Of a stretch of 64,000 bases of DNA, positions 62,640-64,000 are shown in pieces (positions within the stretch are counted from its first letter, which is position 1; each line of letters starts with the position of its first letter). Below the pieces are notes generated by a model. That model was not told where the DNA came from. It saw only the letters and a list, made by a program, of their open reading frames with translations, and made no database searches. Origin of the DNA: Meghimatium bilineatum. Lineage: Eukaryota > Mollusca > Gastropoda > Stylommatophora > Philomycidae. A program made the position numbers and the translations under genes. The stretch spans positions 5,783,501-5,847,500 of the forward strand of contig CM067319.1 in the NCBI GenBank assembly GCA_034231615.1, read 5' to 3'.

Positions 62640-63110
62640 TTATCATTTATAAAAAATAGATGATCAAAACAATTAGAAAACCATAACCAACACAACATGA
62701 CTAAAACATTATGAACAGACAAAACAAACTGTCACTGTACGCATCAAAACTGGATACAACTGACTCAGCAATAACATCTATAAAAGATTGATGACACAGG
62801 CATGTGTACATATGGGCAGAAACCGCAGACAGCAGAGCACATATTTCAAGAATGTTATGAATATGCTAGCATACGAAAACTAGCATGGTTTGGACATTTA
62901 TGCAGGCACGATTCCTTGTCAAAAACAATACTGCAGGGAACTGTCGAGGGTGGAAGAAGCAAAGGAGGACAAATAAAGACATGGACAGACAACATCAAGG
63001 AATGGACAGGGCTAGATATTTCCACACTCATCCGCATCGCTGAGGATAGAATTCGCTGGAGGACTCTGTGTGCTGAAGCTTCCAATGTGGTACCCCTACG
63101 ACCCTGAAGG
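62640..63110 (+). pseudogene. Chimeric LINE remnant
   Basis: Left part (to about 62870) matches the end of the I-like LINE: broken MNRQNKLSLYASKLDTTD, then CTYGQKPQTAEHIFQEC (knuckle). From about 62875 the same open frame changes to the RTE-type C-terminus: RKLAWFGHLCRHDSLSKTIL, QGTVEGGRSKGGQIKTWTD, WTGLDISTLIRIAEDRIRW and TLCAEAS. The 101-codon frame runs across the join. Confidence 0.75.
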
Positions 63111-63144
63111 GTTATGGGTTTTATAGATATAGATGAATATGAAA

Positions 63145-63235
63145 AGCTGAGACACACACAGATGATGCTGAGACAAACACACAGAAAATGCTGAGACAAA
63201 CACACAGAGGATGCTGAGACAAACACACTGGTCAA
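63145..63235 (+). repeat. About 24-bp tandem repeat, 4 copies
   Basis: Unit GATGCTGAGACAAACACACA GARAA. Confidence 0.9.
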
Positions 63236-63254
63236 TAGAAACAATCATCATCAT

Positions 63255-63365
63255 CATCAAGTGCCGTCTCCGCAACGAAGGTTGGCTGCAACGTATCTCC
63301 AACATCTCCTGTCTCTTGTCTTGGTGGTGCACTCTGCTAGACTGTAACCTGTCCATCGTGTAATG
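63255..63365 (-). pseudogene. RTE-like LINE 3' tip
   Basis: Minus strand: the terminal YSLAECTTKTRD-like motif and TTGATGATGATGATGA tail. Same family as 53012-53515. Confidence 0.65.
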
Positions 63366-63654
63366 TTACAATAGAAACAATAGTGGAAGAAAAATCACTA
63401 TGGTCCTTTGTACCAATTATATAACAGACAAAATAGTCCATTTACAGAAAATATAAACATCAGATGTAAGCACATTCCAGGCGAACAGAAAAATGATGAT
63501 GATGAAATAATCCCTTTAGCTGTGAGAAATTTACTGTTGATCTCTATAGTCTTACTGTCACGTTCTCCTTACTTAAGTAACAGAGGTAACCCAAACAAAC
63601 AAAAATATGACACTAAAAACATGTTTGTTTTAATGCGTTTTATGGACTCATGTT

Positions 63655-64000
63655 TAGACCTATCTCCCACGACCATCACATCAAGCACCCCCTCTCCCAC
63701 GACCATCACATCTAGCACCCCATCTTCCACGACCATCACATCAAGCACCCCATCTCCCACGACCATCACATCTAGCACCCCATCTCCCACGACCATCACA
63801 TCAAGCACCCAACCTTCCACGACCATCACATCAAGCACCGAACCTCCCACGACCATCACAATCACCCAACCTCCCACGACCATCACATCAAGCACCCAAC
63901 CTCCCACGACCATCACATCAAGCACCCCCTCTCCCACGACCATCACATCAAGCACCCCCCTCCCACGACCATCACATCTAGCACCCCATCTTCGACGACC
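63655..64000 (+). repeat. 30-bp minisatellite, at least 11 copies, runs off window
   Basis: Unit CTCCCACGACCATCACATCA followed by AGCACCCAAC, with a CTAGC/CAAGC variant site. The minus strand stays open for 128 codons (VLDVMVVG repeats); an artefact of the 30-bp period. Confidence 0.96.

Overview
This is eukaryotic, AT-rich animal nuclear DNA. Exons are short and bounded by GT/AG splice sites, introns are kilobases long, and most of the window is dispersed retroelements, small DNA transposons, minisatellites and microsatellites. The gene content and the kind of repeats fit a mollusc, perhaps a gastropod. That placement is inference; the sequence directly supports only 'metazoan'. Long open frames here are nearly all retroelement remnants or tandem repeats that happen to be open. 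The host genes are split into exons mostly under 200 bases.

Three host loci are recognised, all on the minus strand. (1) Transportin-3 / importin-13-type nuclear import receptor (TNPO3): start codon at 29492 and eight consecutive phase-compatible exons down to 10773, giving about the first 238 residues; the remaining exons were not found in 1-10772. (2) A single exon (40996-40697) for a ten-cysteine secreted-type domain with prokineticin/astakine-like spacing. (3) A rapsyn (RAPSN) homologue: four 3' exons from 62159 to 54597 (last TPR region, coiled-coil region, C-terminal RING-H2 and stop); its 5' exons lie to the right of the window.

Layout. 1-10.7 kb: LINE 3' ends, RNase H fragments, tRNA-derived SINE and minisatellites. 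10.7-29.5 kb: TNPO3 exons in repeat-filled introns, including a 1.5-kb minisatellite and a piggyBac-like element with a second copy nested in another transposon. 29.5-40 kb: a damaged RT plus RNase H LINE and two large minisatellites. 40-54 kb: pogo-like MITE, prokineticin-like exon, SINEs, LINE fragments, a hAT-like MITE and a 216-bp near-perfect palindrome. 54-62 kb: the rapsyn 3' half. 60.7-64 kb: minisatellites with higher-order structure.

A dispersed family of about 285 bp ending in (GAA)n (called R285 here) occurs about 19 times in both orientations. The genes show no operon-like relation: TNPO3 acts in nuclear import of SR-rich cargo, rapsyn in receptor clustering, and the cysteine-rich protein is probably secreted. 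The clearest structural observations are the reconstructable nested transposon (27.2-28.4 kb), the palindrome (52.2-52.5 kb), the higher-order minisatellites, a possible cassette exon in TNPO3 intron 1, and the prokineticin-like exon.
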